A stretch of 7,412 bases of DNA from Flavicella sp037132785 (lineage in GTDB: Bacteria > Bacteroidota > Bacteroidia > Flavobacteriales > Flavobacteriaceae). The notes below the pieces were generated by a model that saw nothing but the letters and a program-made list of their open reading frames with translations, was not told the DNA's origin and made no database searches. Where the stretch lies: positions 1 to 7,412 of the forward strand of contig NZ_JBAHZZ010000169.1 in NCBI RefSeq assembly GCF_037132785.1. The letters are read 5' to 3'. The translations under genes were made by a program, and so were the position numbers. Shown here piece by piece: positions 1 to 6,980 of the stretch (positions are counted from its first letter, which is position 1; each line of letters starts with the position of its first letter).

Positions 1-83
1 CCTCGATTTATCATTTTTATGGCATCCCTTCGTATAATTTCTCTTTCTTGATCGGACACGCTTCGTAAGTCTGTTTTTTCCAT
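1..83 (-). CDS. IS630-like transposase, N-terminal part, cut by window edge
   Basis: Read on the minus strand from the ATG at 81-83, 27 codons stay open to the window edge. They begin MEKTDLRSVSDQER and continue with EIIRRDAIKMINRG. This pattern (acidic-polar start, DLR, a run of Glu/Arg, then an amphipathic RRDAIKMI helix ending in Gly) is how the N-terminal helix-turn-helix region of Bacteroidota IS630-family transposases reads. Only about the first helix is visible, so the DDE catalytic domain and the intactness of the element cannot be judged. Upstream (84-137) is AT-rich and lacks an obvious ribosome site. The gene diverges from the broken hsdR and Fic genes to its right. The family call rests on a short stretch and could be another HTH transposase or regulator. 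Confidence 0.55.
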   Translation of the reverse strand, partial: MEKTDLRSVSDQEREIIRRDAIKMINR

Positions 84-204
84 CAATAAAGATACAAAAA
101 AATATATTAATTAAAGAACTATTGGTTCTGAGTTAATATGAAAGAAAATTGGCAAAATGAAGCACTTTGGAAAACCGAATTTGAAAATTAATTGATTCAT
201 AAAA

Positions 205-384
205 ATGAGCAAACAACCAGAACAAATATTAGAAAATCAATTAGTTGCACAACTGCAACAATTGAAATACGAAAAAACACTTATTAAAGATGAAAACGCT
301 TTAGTTGCCAATCTAAAAACACAATTAGAAAAGCACAATAACACCTACAAAAAGACCATTTGCAAAGTAAACGAATCTAAATAG
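205..384 (+). pseudogene. hsdR: Truncated type I restriction endonuclease subunit R (HsdR), N-terminal remnant
   Basis: The 59-codon frame starts MSKQPEQILENQL and runs through KDENALVANLKTQLEKHNN. This is the characteristic beginning of the R subunit of type I restriction-modification enzymes, the large (~1000-residue) ATP-dependent translocase and nuclease. Family resemblance ends at about residue 47 (base ~345). The last 12 residues (YKKTICKVNESK) do not look like HsdR, and a TAG stop follows at 382-384. The nuclease PD-(D/E)XK domain and helicase motifs are therefore absent, and no further HsdR sequence appears downstream before or after the Fic gene. This is a dead 5' fragment. Its tail overlaps the left decamer array (378-407). 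No hsdM or hsdS is visible in the window. The family call is recognition from the translation; the truncation is seen directly. Confidence 0.72.
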
Positions 385-407
385 CGAGAAATATCGATAA
401 TCTTGCA
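378..407 (-). repeat. Left array of three degenerate 10-base units upstream of fic
   Basis: On the minus strand, bases 407 to 378 divide into three consecutive decamers: TGCAAGATTA (398-407), TCGATATTTC (388-397) and TCGCTATTTA (378-387). They share the loose pattern TCGCnATTT(A/C) with the units on the plus strand downstream of the gene (1744-1773). The array ends about 10 bases before the candidate -7 box of the Fic gene and covers the stop codon of the hsdR remnant. A TATCGATA palindrome lies within it at 392-399. A 10-base period equals one DNA helical turn, so an operator bound by stacked protein copies is possible, but that is inference. The units are degenerate and the array is short. 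Confidence 0.4.
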
Positions 408-416
408 GTTTTTACT

Positions 417-424
417 TATTTTTG
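417..424 (+). promoter_or_regulatory. Candidate -7 promoter box for fic
   Basis: Bases 417-424 read TATTTTTG, a full match to the Bacteroidota -7 consensus TAnnTTTG, 17 bases before the Fic start codon. The matching -33 TTG is not at the usual spacing; the nearest TTG (403-405) is only 11 bases upstream. The box is therefore plausible but incomplete. It would give a very short untranslated leader, and the decamer array at 378-407 would sit directly over the upstream promoter region. Confidence 0.35.
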
Positions 425-441
425 ATTTATAAAACAACTTT

Positions 442-1740
442 ATGTTAGAAACAGTACCAAAATTTACACAAGAAAAAGAAACTATAAACACGATGGTTTC
501 GCTTGAATTAACGGGTGCATTAAAAAAAATACAAGACGAGTATTTATTTTGGGACAAGGCAAAATATAAAAATAAAGGCTTAAATCCAGCAGTATTTTGG
601 TCTGCCATAAAAATGCAACGTAAGCTAAAAAACACAAGTATTTCTTTTGGTAAATACACGTTTACCTTTCATATTACCGATTTTATGCACCGTGCATTAC
701 ATCAGTTCGACTTAAATATTGGAGGTACATTAAGTAGTAATATTGGTATTTCCGAAACCGATAAAACAAAGTTTATTATTAGCTCTTTAATAGAAGAAGC
801 CATTTCGAGTAGCCAAATGGAAGGAGCGAATACCACCAGAAAAAAAGCAAAAGAAATGATACAAAAGGAATTGAAGCCCAAAAGCAATTCCGAAAAAATG
901 ATTTTGAACAATTATGTAACTATGAAACATATTGTACAGCAAAAAAATGAAGACCTTACACCAGAATCGTTACTGTACGTACATAAATTAATAACAAGCA
1001 ACACACTAGAAAACACAAAAGAGGAAGGTGCTTTTAGAAAAAATGATGATATTCAAGTAGTCAATCATATTGATGGAGAAGTAGTACACACACCGCCAAA
1101 AGAGGAAAATTTAAATATATTGTTACAGGAGTTGTGTGTTTTTTTTAATGAAGATCAAGAAAAATTTATTCATCCCATTGTAAAAGCCTGTATCATACAT
1201 TTTATGATAGGTTGGATACATCCTTTTTCTGATGGAAATGGTAGAACAGCAAGAGCATTATTTTATTGGTATATGTTAAAAAGAGGTTATTGGCTTACCG
1301 AGTATATGTCTATATCAAGAATAATAAAAGACAGTAAAAATCAATATGAAAAAGCGTATTTATATACCGAAATTGATGATAATGATTTAAACTATTTTAT
1401 AACTTACCATATTAAAACAATGGAAAAAGCTTTTTTTGCTTTAAAAACATATATCAATAAAAAGCAAAAAGAAGTAGTACAATCTGCCAGGTTTTTAAAA
1501 ATTCCAGATGTTAACGACCGAATGTCTCAAATATTAAAAATTGTATTTGATGATGCAGATAGAGTTTTGGCAAGTAAAGAATTTGAAAAACGATTTGATG
1601 TGTCAAGTTTTACAGCAAGAGCAGATTTAAAAAAGTTAACTGAATTGGGCTTTTTAGAAATTCTACAAATTAATAAAATCAAGAAAAACTATATAAAATC
1701 AAGTCAATTTGATAATTTATTGAAAAATTACGATATCTAA
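442..1740 (+). CDS. Fic family protein (probable AMP-transferase) with C-terminal winged helix
   Basis: Fic enzymes transfer AMP, or less often another nucleotide or phosphate group, from a nucleotide cofactor to a hydroxyl side chain of a target protein in the cytoplasm. The catalytic loop is complete at residues 260-271, HPFSDGNGRTAR, with base His260, metal-binding Asp264 and Arg271. The SSQMEG segment (residues 123-128) fits the (S/T)xxxE(G/N) inhibitory helix placed N-terminal to the Fic fold, whose Glu127 would block productive ATP binding (class II, self-inhibited). Residues ~203-222 (VVNHIDGEVVHTPP region) are the likely target-binding flap. Residues ~355-420 look like a winged helix, suggesting DNA binding or autoregulation. 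There is no signal peptide or membrane segment. At 432 residues it is full length, with all key residues intact. The ATG at 442 is followed by a second Met at residue 17 (ATG at 490), just before the segment LELTGALKKIQ where family similarity seems to begin; either start is possible. The gene stands alone between an hsdR remnant and an IS30 remnant. Its target is unknown. Confidence 0.9.
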   Translation: MLETVPKFTQEKETINTMVSLELTGALKKIQDEYLFWDKAKYKNKGLNPAVFWSAIKMQRKLKNTSISFGKYTFTFHITDFMHRALHQFDLNIGGTLSSNIGISETDKTKFIISSLIEEAISSSQMEGANTTRKKAKEMIQKELKPKSNSEKMILNNYVTMKHIVQQKNEDLTPESLLYVHKLITSNTLENTKEEGAFRKNDDIQVVNHIDGEVVHTPPKEENLNILLQELCVFFNEDQEKFIHPIVKACIIHFMIGWIHPFSDGNGRTARALFYWYMLKRGYWLTEYMSISRIIKDSKNQYEKAYLYTEIDDNDLNYFITYHIKTMEKAFFALKTYINKKQKEVVQSARFLKIPDVNDRMSQILKIVFDDADRVLASKEFEKRFDVSSFTARADLKKLTELGFLEILQINKIKKNYIKSSQFDNLLKNYDI

Positions 1741-1743
1741 AAC

Positions 1744-1783
1744 TGCGAGATTCTCTCGATTTATCGCAATTTCTCATATAGTA
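1744..1783 (+). repeat. Right array of degenerate 10-base units downstream of fic
   Basis: Starting four bases after the Fic stop codon, the plus strand divides into TGCGAGATTC (1744-1753), TCTCGATTTA (1754-1763), TCGCAATTTC (1764-1773) and a weaker TCATATAGTA (1774-1783). The first unit differs from the first unit of the left array by two bases (TGCAAGATTA versus TGCGAGATTC), and the AAAACTGC that precedes or contains it is also shared in inverted orientation. A small hairpin, CGAGA-TTC-TCTCG, lies at 1746-1758. The arrays thus form an imperfect inverted repeat around the Fic gene. They could be protein-binding sites, ends of a mobile cassette, or a weak transcription stop; the sequence alone does not decide. 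Confidence 0.4.
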
Positions 1784-1803
1784 TTAAAAAAGAAAATTAA
1801 TGT

Positions 1804-1911
1804 CTAAATTAGCCTTTTAGCGATATAACTTTTAGTCTTTTTTTCTTGCAATAATGTTTCAATTACCACACGTTCTTTTAATGATAATCGGCTATGTTTT
1901 TTTGCTTTCAT
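1804..1911 (-). pseudogene. IS30-like transposase N-terminal remnant
   Basis: From the ATG at 1909-1911 the minus strand encodes 35 residues. They start MKAKKHSRLSLKERVVIE and end with KKTKSYIAKRLI before a TAG stop at 1804-1806. This is the N-terminal helix-turn-helix region of IS30-family transposases, where LSxxER, a helix and then SxIAKxLxRSxSTIxRE are expected. The frame breaks exactly where the second helix should continue (NRSRSTI), and the DDE domain is absent. The remnant is non-functional and probably marks an old insertion followed by deletion. The junction with the Fic 3' flank lies near 1784-1806. Confidence 0.65.
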
Positions 1912-1912
1912 A

Positions 1913-1939
1913 CAACAAATCTAAGATTTTGATTTGTTG
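1913..1939. repeat. 9-bp inverted repeat just before the IS30 remnant start
   Basis: CAACAAATC at 1913-1921 pairs perfectly with GATTTGTTG at 1931-1939 across a 9-base loop. On the minus strand this hairpin ends two bases before the transposase ATG. Hairpins placed like this occur in several IS families, where they mask the transposase start in transcripts reading in from outside; that role is inferred here. The sequence outward (TGTTGCGTTAAGTTCTTGAA, 1935-1954) may belong to the terminal inverted repeat of the element, but the other end is missing so this cannot be confirmed. Confidence 0.45.
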
Positions 1940-1966
1940 CGTTAAGTTCTTGAATTCAGTCTCTAA

Positions 1967-2013
1967 AAAAAGAAGTCATTTAAAAAGTTACATTTTTTAA
2001 ATGACTTCTTTTT
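1967..2013. terminator. Perfect 20-bp hairpin, probable terminator of the susCD operon
   Basis: Bases 1967-1986 pair without mismatch with 1994-2013 around a 7-base loop. The outer arms are A/T tracts and the core is GAAGTCATTT / AAATGACTTC. Because the outer arms are a run of A on one side and T on the other, the structure works as an intrinsic terminator in both directions. It lies about 130 bases past the SusD stop codon on the minus strand and about 230 bases past the Fic stop on the plus strand, so it could end both transcripts. The SusCD role is the more likely because the IS30 scrap separates it from fic. Confidence 0.75.
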
Positions 2014-2145
2014 GGGAATTTTATAACAACGTCTTATATATTTATTCCTTTACAGGTTAAAACAATTATGAATTTTCGTTTTCCCAATTAGGGGATAATA
2101 ATGTTGTATTTTACAGAGCTCTTAGACGTCTTTTGTTATAAAAAA

Positions 2146-3726
2146 CTAACGGTAACCATTATTTGTTGGGTCAGATTCCAATAAATTAGCATTTAATAAA
2201 ATTTGTGTTTGAGGTATTGGCAATAATATATGTTGAGGTTGGATATTTGCTGCTGGATTATTCCAGCTTCTATGAACCGTGGCCTTTACAACTTCTTCTA
2301 ATATCCCCCATCTGATTAAATCCATTCTTCGATGCCCTTCAGCAGCAAGTTCAAACTTTCTCTCATCGTAGAGGGCTTCTCTAAAGGATTCTTGTGACAT
2401 ACCACTCCATGGCTGATCTGGTTCAAATGCTCTTTCACGAATCTTATTCACATATTGGTATGCGTTACCTGGTCCATTCAATTCATTTTCTGCTTCAGCT
2501 GCCATTAAATAAATATCAGCTAAACGAAATACGATATAATTTTCATGGTGATTATATCTCAAGGAATTTATTTGATCCAAATTCCAATTTTTTCTATAAT
2601 ATGGAAAATTCAACTCCATGCCTAAATGTTCTGTAACAATAGTAGCATCATAACGTAAATCGCCTGTTTGCCAGTTTTCTTGTAAGGCTATTTCGGGTAA
2701 TGGAATTGCCCACCCATAACCTGTCATATCTTCGTCGTATTCTGACATTAAACTTTGAAAATATTCCCATCTAGCCATTTGACTTCCGCTATTGTCATAA
2801 ACAGGATTTCCAGATTCATCATACGCATCTTCCTCTCTGTTTGTTGGTTCGTCTCTAATTCTTGGATTGTAATCGTCTGTTCTAGATGTGGTTATACCAG
2901 AGTCAGACTTGAAGTCGATCACAAAAATATGTTCGTCATTAATTGAGTTTTCTGGATCACTTTGATCAAATACTTCTGTAAAATCATCTAATAGTATGTG
3001 ATACGAGTCATTTATGATTACGTCACATTCATCTTTTGCTAATTGCCACTCTTTATCAAACAAATGAAATTTTGCCTTTAAGGCTGTTGCAGCCCATTTT
3101 GTTGCTCTACTTGCACTTTCAGAAGCATAAGATGTTGGCAATAAAGAAATAGCTCTTTCTAAATCAGCTTTCATGTCCGTTCTAATTTCAGTTTTATCAA
3201 ACCTCCCCAATTCACCAGCCTCAATTGGATTTAACATTTCTCTAAAATAAGGAACATCTCCCCATAGGTTTGTTAAATGATAATAGGCTAATGCTCGTAA
3301 AAACAACAACTCTCCTACCGTTTGATTTCTAGTGTCTTCAGACAAACTTTCATTTCCATCTATTCTAGATATAAATTCGGTTGTTCCGTTTACAACGTCA
3401 TATAATTTAACCCAAACTTCATTACCATCATCAACACCTTCAGCAATTAAATAATTATGAATATTTCCATTTACGTTTCTACTTGGCCCTACAACATCGG
3501 CTCCATTCACGTAATAATCATCTAGCCCTCTTTCACCATATAAATTATTTGCATGGAATTCTCTATAGATACCATTTACAGCTAAAACAGCTTCTGCATC
3601 GTTGTTAAAAAAGTTTTCAGGAGTAATTTCATCACGCAAATCTTCCTCTAAGAATTCATCACAGCCAACTATTGTAAATAGTCCTATTAAAAGTATGATT
3701 ATTTTATTTATAATTTTATTTTCCAT
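2146..3726 (-). CDS. susD: SusD/RagB family nutrient-binding outer-membrane lipoprotein
   Basis: This is the surface-exposed lipoprotein lid that captures a nutrient, usually an oligosaccharide, and hands it to the SusC barrel. Residues 1-21 are a lipoprotein signal peptide with a hydrophobic core (IIILLIGLFTIVG) and lipid-anchor Cys22, followed by the acidic DEFLEEDL stretch that typically directs lipoproteins to the cell surface in Bacteroidota. TPENFFNNDAEA (35-46) and RALAYYHLTNLWGDVPYF (144-161) are classical SusD segments in the TPR-like helical half. RLADIYLMAAEAENEL (401-416), DERKFELAAEGHRRMDLIRW (454-473) and LLPIPQ (501-506) form the conserved C-terminal RagB/SusD region. The length of 526 residues is normal and no frame damage is seen. 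The ATG at 3724-3726 lies 22 bases after the susC stop, so the two genes are co-transcribed. The SusD fold does not reveal the substrate. The name susD denotes family, not starch specificity. Confidence 0.95.
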   Translation of the reverse strand: MENKIINKIIILLIGLFTIVGCDEFLEEDLRDEITPENFFNNDAEAVLAVNGIYREFHANNLYGERGLDDYYVNGADVVGPSRNVNGNIHNYLIAEGVDDGNEVWVKLYDVVNGTTEFISRIDGNESLSEDTRNQTVGELLFLRALAYYHLTNLWGDVPYFREMLNPIEAGELGRFDKTEIRTDMKADLERAISLLPTSYASESASRATKWAATALKAKFHLFDKEWQLAKDECDVIINDSYHILLDDFTEVFDQSDPENSINDEHIFVIDFKSDSGITTSRTDDYNPRIRDEPTNREEDAYDESGNPVYDNSGSQMARWEYFQSLMSEYDEDMTGYGWAIPLPEIALQENWQTGDLRYDATIVTEHLGMELNFPYYRKNWNLDQINSLRYNHHENYIVFRLADIYLMAAEAENELNGPGNAYQYVNKIRERAFEPDQPWSGMSQESFREALYDERKFELAAEGHRRMDLIRWGILEEVVKATVHRSWNNPAANIQPQHILLPIPQTQILLNANLLESDPTNNGYR

Positions 3727-3748
3727 TTTGTTTTCCGTTTTGTTGTGT

Positions 3749-6700
3749 TTAAAAATCCATTTTTACACCTAAAGTGACCGACGTAGCATAAGGGTATTGT
3801 GCTTTAGAAAATCCTTGAGATACTGAGTTAAATCCACTTCCTGCAGTAAAACTATTTACCTCTGGATCTCCCATAGTAAAATCAGAGATTAAAAATAAAT
3901 TTGTTCCAGTTAAATAAACACTTAATGATTGAATATTTTTTCCAAGATTCATTTTATCAATAGGAACGTTATAACTTAAAGAGGCCGTTTTTAATCGTAT
4001 GTAAGAACCATCTTCTATATTCAATGTGCTATTAGGATTAAATGTACTTGTAGAAGTACCCGCTCTTGGAACATCAGAAGTTTCATTTACACCTTCAACC
4101 CACCTATCAAGCACTCTAGAATCTAAATTCATTTCTCCTCTACCATAAAATGAGGTTTGTGATCTTACATTAAAAATTTCATTTCCATACTGTCCCTCCA
4201 AAAAAATATCAAATGTTAGATTTTTATAGATAAATGTATTTCTAAATCCTCCAAAAAAGTCTGGTATAGGACTACCAATTATTCCGATATCTTGATCGTT
4301 CCAAATACCATTACCGTCTAAATCTTTAAATCGTGGACCTCCAATAAATGACATGCCTTCTCTATTATCAGCAATAATTTCATCTTCATTTTTATATGTT
4401 CCTAAATATTCTAAGCCCATGAAAACTGGCATCGCTTCACCAACAATTAGTCTGGCAGAAGTTCCTCCTTGGTTTCCTGTTGATTGTAGATCAATAAAAT
4501 CTCTACCATCTAGCTCTAAGATTTTACTTTTATTTGTTGATATTGATAAGGATGAACTCCAAGAAAAATATTTTTTCTCTATATTGGTAGTATTCAAAGA
4601 AAATTCGAATCCTTTATTCTCAACAGATCCAACATTTTGAAGCTGAGTTCCTCCACCAGCTTGAGCTGATAAAGCTTTTGCTAATAATAAATCTTCAGTT
4701 GTTTTTTTATAATAATCTATTTCTAATGAAATTCTATTATATAAAAGGCCAATTTCGAGGCCAAGATCTAATTGCTTTGTAGTTTCCCAAGTTAAACCTT
4801 CACTTGGTACAGAACCTAATTGAATTCCGTTAACAATCTGATCGTTAAAAATAGTAGTTGTATTGTTATAGACTGCTATAGAATTGTATGAGTTTACCCC
4901 TTGCTCTCCTACAATACCATAACTAGCTCTAACTTTTAATCTATTAATAACATCATTATTTACCATAAAATCTTCTTCGTCAATATTCCAAGCTAATCCT
5001 GCAGATGGAAAAAATGCATATTTATTTCCTACTTCAAAAACTGAGGACCCGTCATACCTACCAACTAAAGTTAGTAAATACTTTCCTTGATAACCATAGT
5101 TTAATCGCCCTAATCCAGAGACCAGTGTTCTTTGATTATATTCAGAATTGACCCAATATAGTTCTGCATCTCCAAGAGACAAGTTGTTAAATGAAACCGC
5201 ATCATTAGGGAAACCATCAGCTTGAGATTGTGTATATTCATTGTTGGTTTTTTGCCAAGTAAAGCCTCCTAATAATTTAAATGAATGATCATCTAAATCT
5301 AAATCATACGTAAAAGTATTTTCATTTAATAAACTTTGTTTGAAATTAGTATCTATTTGTGCCCAGCCACCAGTACCAGCTATTATTTTTTCTGGTAAAA
5401 TACCTGGCTGGTATCGATTGCGTTTTTCATATGATAGTTCTGCGCCAAATGTAGATTTTAACTTAAAATTCTCAAACAACTCATACTCAATGTAAAAGTT
5501 AGAGATTATTTTAGTATTTAAGTTATGATCTTCTCTAAGGTTAATATCTGCCTCAGGGTTTCTTTCTGATGAAGAACTAACAGGATTTATTCCTGTATAA
5601 TTCCCGTAATCATCATATACGGTTCGAACTGGAAGTACATTTTTAACAATTTGCTCATAATTAACTTTGTTTTGTTCTCTTTTATAATGAGTTAAATTAA
5701 AACGAACACCCGTTTTGAGCTTGTCAGAGACTTTCACGTCTAAATTTGTTCTAAAAGAAATACGATCGAGACCTGAACCTCTTACAATACCTTCTTGGTC
5801 AAAATAATTTAATGAAACAAAATAGTTTGAATGTTCCGAGTTACCTGAAATATTTAAATCAGTATTTTGAACATATCCCATTTGAGAAACTAAATCTATC
5901 CAGTCTGTTGTTGGAAATTCTTCAGTTCTGTTGTCAAATATTAATGGTAGCGTTGGGTCGGTTTCTCCAAATCCACTATCACCAGGGATAAACTGTCCCG
6001 CTTCGTTCATATAATCAATATAGTCCTCCCCGCTAAGTATATCAACTTCATTTGCGGTGCTTTGTATACTATAATAGTGGTTCACACTAATTCTTGGTTT
6101 TCCTATTGGACTTTCAGTTCCATTTTTTGTTGTAATTAGTATGACTCCAGAAGCTCCTCTTGTACCATAAATTGACAATGCCGTAGCATCTTTTAATATA
6201 TCAATAGATTTAATATCGTTCGTATTTAAAGTGTTGAGGTCAAATCCAGACCCTACAATAAAACCATCAATTACATATAATGGATTGTTATTTCCATTAA
6301 TAGAACTATTTCCTCTAATTCTAATTGTAGCTCCAGCGCCTGGCGAACCACTGTTTGAAGTTACTCTAACCCCTGTGGCTCTTCCTTGTAGTGCTTGATC
6401 CAATCGAGCGACTGGTTGGTTTTCTAGAACCTCAGCTTTTATGCTAGAAACCGAAGATACCAAATCCTTCTTCGTAGAAGTTCCGTACCCAATAATAACA
6501 ATTTCCTCTAACTGTTGAGAATCAATTTTTAACAAAATGTTTAACACTCTCTGCTTAGAGATAACAATATCCTGACTTAAAAAGCCAACATACGTAAATT
6601 GTAAAATTTCTCCTTCAGACACTTCAATTGAAAAGTTTCCATCAAAATCTGAATTAGTACCTCTGCTTGTTCCCGTAACGGTGATATTAACACCCGGTAA

Positions 6701-6805
6701 CGCTTCATTTGACTCATCTTTAACTGTTCCAGAAACTGTAGATTGTGCCATTAAAGACATACAACTACAACACAACAACAATAAAGTACATAATTTTAAT
6801 TTCAT
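3749..6805 (-). CDS. susC: SusC/RagA family TonB-linked outer-membrane transporter
   Basis: This barrel imports the ligand captured by SusD across the outer membrane using TonB energy. Starting from the ATG at 6803-6805 it has 1018 residues. Residues 1-20 are a signal peptide (LLLLCCSCMSLMA, cleavage likely before Gln21). Residues ~22-95 are a carboxypeptidase-regulatory-like beta domain (SGTVKDESNEALPGVNITV; SDFDGNFSIEV; FTYVGF). EEIVIIGYGT (100-109) is the TonB-box region. The plug covers ~112-230, with LQGRATGVRVTSNSGSPGAG, NPLYVIDG (174-181) and the SusC signature ILKDATALSIYGTRGASGVI (203-222). The rest is the beta barrel, ending in Phe1018 as outer-membrane proteins do. There is no N-terminal STN domain, so direct signalling to an anti-sigma factor is not expected. 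The frame is open upstream to a Met at 6904, but those 33 residues would precede a clear signal peptide and are rejected. It is the first gene of the operon, followed by susD after 22 bases. The substrate is unknown. Confidence 0.95.
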   Translation of the reverse strand: MKLKLCTLLLLCCSCMSLMAQSTVSGTVKDESNEALPGVNITVTGTSRGTNSDFDGNFSIEVSEGEILQFTYVGFLSQDIVISKQRVLNILLKIDSQQLEEIVIIGYGTSTKKDLVSSVSSIKAEVLENQPVARLDQALQGRATGVRVTSNSGSPGAGATIRIRGNSSINGNNNPLYVIDGFIVGSGFDLNTLNTNDIKSIDILKDATALSIYGTRGASGVILITTKNGTESPIGKPRISVNHYYSIQSTANEVDILSGEDYIDYMNEAGQFIPGDSGFGETDPTLPLIFDNRTEEFPTTDWIDLVSQMGYVQNTDLNISGNSEHSNYFVSLNYFDQEGIVRGSGLDRISFRTNLDVKVSDKLKTGVRFNLTHYKREQNKVNYEQIVKNVLPVRTVYDDYGNYTGINPVSSSSERNPEADINLREDHNLNTKIISNFYIEYELFENFKLKSTFGAELSYEKRNRYQPGILPEKIIAGTGGWAQIDTNFKQSLLNENTFTYDLDLDDHSFKLLGGFTWQKTNNEYTQSQADGFPNDAVSFNNLSLGDAELYWVNSEYNQRTLVSGLGRLNYGYQGKYLLTLVGRYDGSSVFEVGNKYAFFPSAGLAWNIDEEDFMVNNDVINRLKVRASYGIVGEQGVNSYNSIAVYNNTTTIFNDQIVNGIQLGSVPSEGLTWETTKQLDLGLEIGLLYNRISLEIDYYKKTTEDLLLAKALSAQAGGGTQLQNVGSVENKGFEFSLNTTNIEKKYFSWSSSLSISTNKSKILELDGRDFIDLQSTGNQGGTSARLIVGEAMPVFMGLEYLGTYKNEDEIIADNREGMSFIGGPRFKDLDGNGIWNDQDIGIIGSPIPDFFGGFRNTFIYKNLTFDIFLEGQYGNEIFNVRSQTSFYGRGEMNLDSRVLDRWVEGVNETSDVPRAGTSTSTFNPNSTLNIEDGSYIRLKTASLSYNVPIDKMNLGKNIQSLSVYLTGTNLFLISDFTMGDPEVNSFTAGSGFNSVSQGFSKAQYPYATSVTLGVKMDF

Positions 6806-6853
6806 TTTGTTTGAAAATTTAGTAATGCTTAATGTTAAATTCAAGTTAAAGAT

Positions 6854-6868
6854 ATTAAAGCGCTTAAT
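6854..6868. promoter_or_regulatory. Small palindrome in the susC leader, possible operator
   Basis: ATTAA (6854-6858) and TTAAT (6864-6868) are inverted around AGCGC. An exact 8-base palindrome, AAGCGCTT, sits at 6858-6865. The site is about 50 bases upstream of the susC start codon and downstream of the candidate promoter. It could be a regulator-binding site for the operon. The site is short, AT-rich and unique in the region, so chance is a real alternative. Confidence 0.25.
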
Positions 6869-6972
6869 AATATTAATCTCAAAACAGGGGTGTAAATGTC
6901 GCACACGTAGTGTTTAGCAATGGAGTTAAGTGAGTTAGAGACATATGCCCTCCAATAGTGATACATTATTTG

Positions 6973-6980
6973 CAAATTTA
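6973..6980 (-). promoter_or_regulatory. Candidate -7 promoter box for susCD
   Basis: On the minus strand, bases 6980 to 6973 read TAAATTTG, an exact match to the Bacteroidota -7 consensus TAnnTTTG. It is the only full match seen between susC and the transposase in this orientation. No TTG is present at the usual 17-23 base spacing upstream, which weakens the call. Use of this box would give a leader of about 160 bases. Confidence 0.35.

Larger units (their letters stand above)
1741..2145. other. Intergenic stretch between convergent fic and susD, made of debris and a terminator
   Basis: This 405-base stretch contains no intact gene. In order it holds the right decamer array (1744-1783), a 35-codon IS30 transposase scrap on the minus strand (1804-1911) with a hairpin just before its start (1913-1939), the perfect terminator-like hairpin (1967-2013), and about 130 bases of AT-rich 3' flank of susD (2014-2145) in which nothing coding was seen. 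The Fic gene and the SusCD operon converge on this stretch. Confidence 0.75.

Noticed and set aside
138..191. 17-residue plus-strand frame (MKENWQNEALWKTEFEN) just before the hsdR remnant
   Set aside because: It is too short to support, with an in-frame stop at 129-131 and no recognised family. It may be the tail of a lost upstream restriction-operon gene.
378..1783. The decamer units as a CRISPR array
   Set aside because: The units are contiguous 10-mers without spacers and no cas genes are visible.
2021..2141. TTATAACAA (2021-2029) and TTGTTATAA (2133-2141) as ends of a small mobile element
   Set aside because: Only 9 AT-rich bases pair across more than 100 bases, with no target duplication; this is expected by chance here.
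2394..4640. Plus-strand frames of 63-95 codons inside susD and susC
   Set aside because: They lie opposite strongly supported genes, show no family resemblance and have no start context; they are coding shadows.
6806..6904. 33-residue N-terminal extension of SusC to an upstream Met at 6904
   Set aside because: The extension is AT-rich, resembles no family sequence, and precedes a clear signal peptide starting at the Met encoded at 6803-6805.
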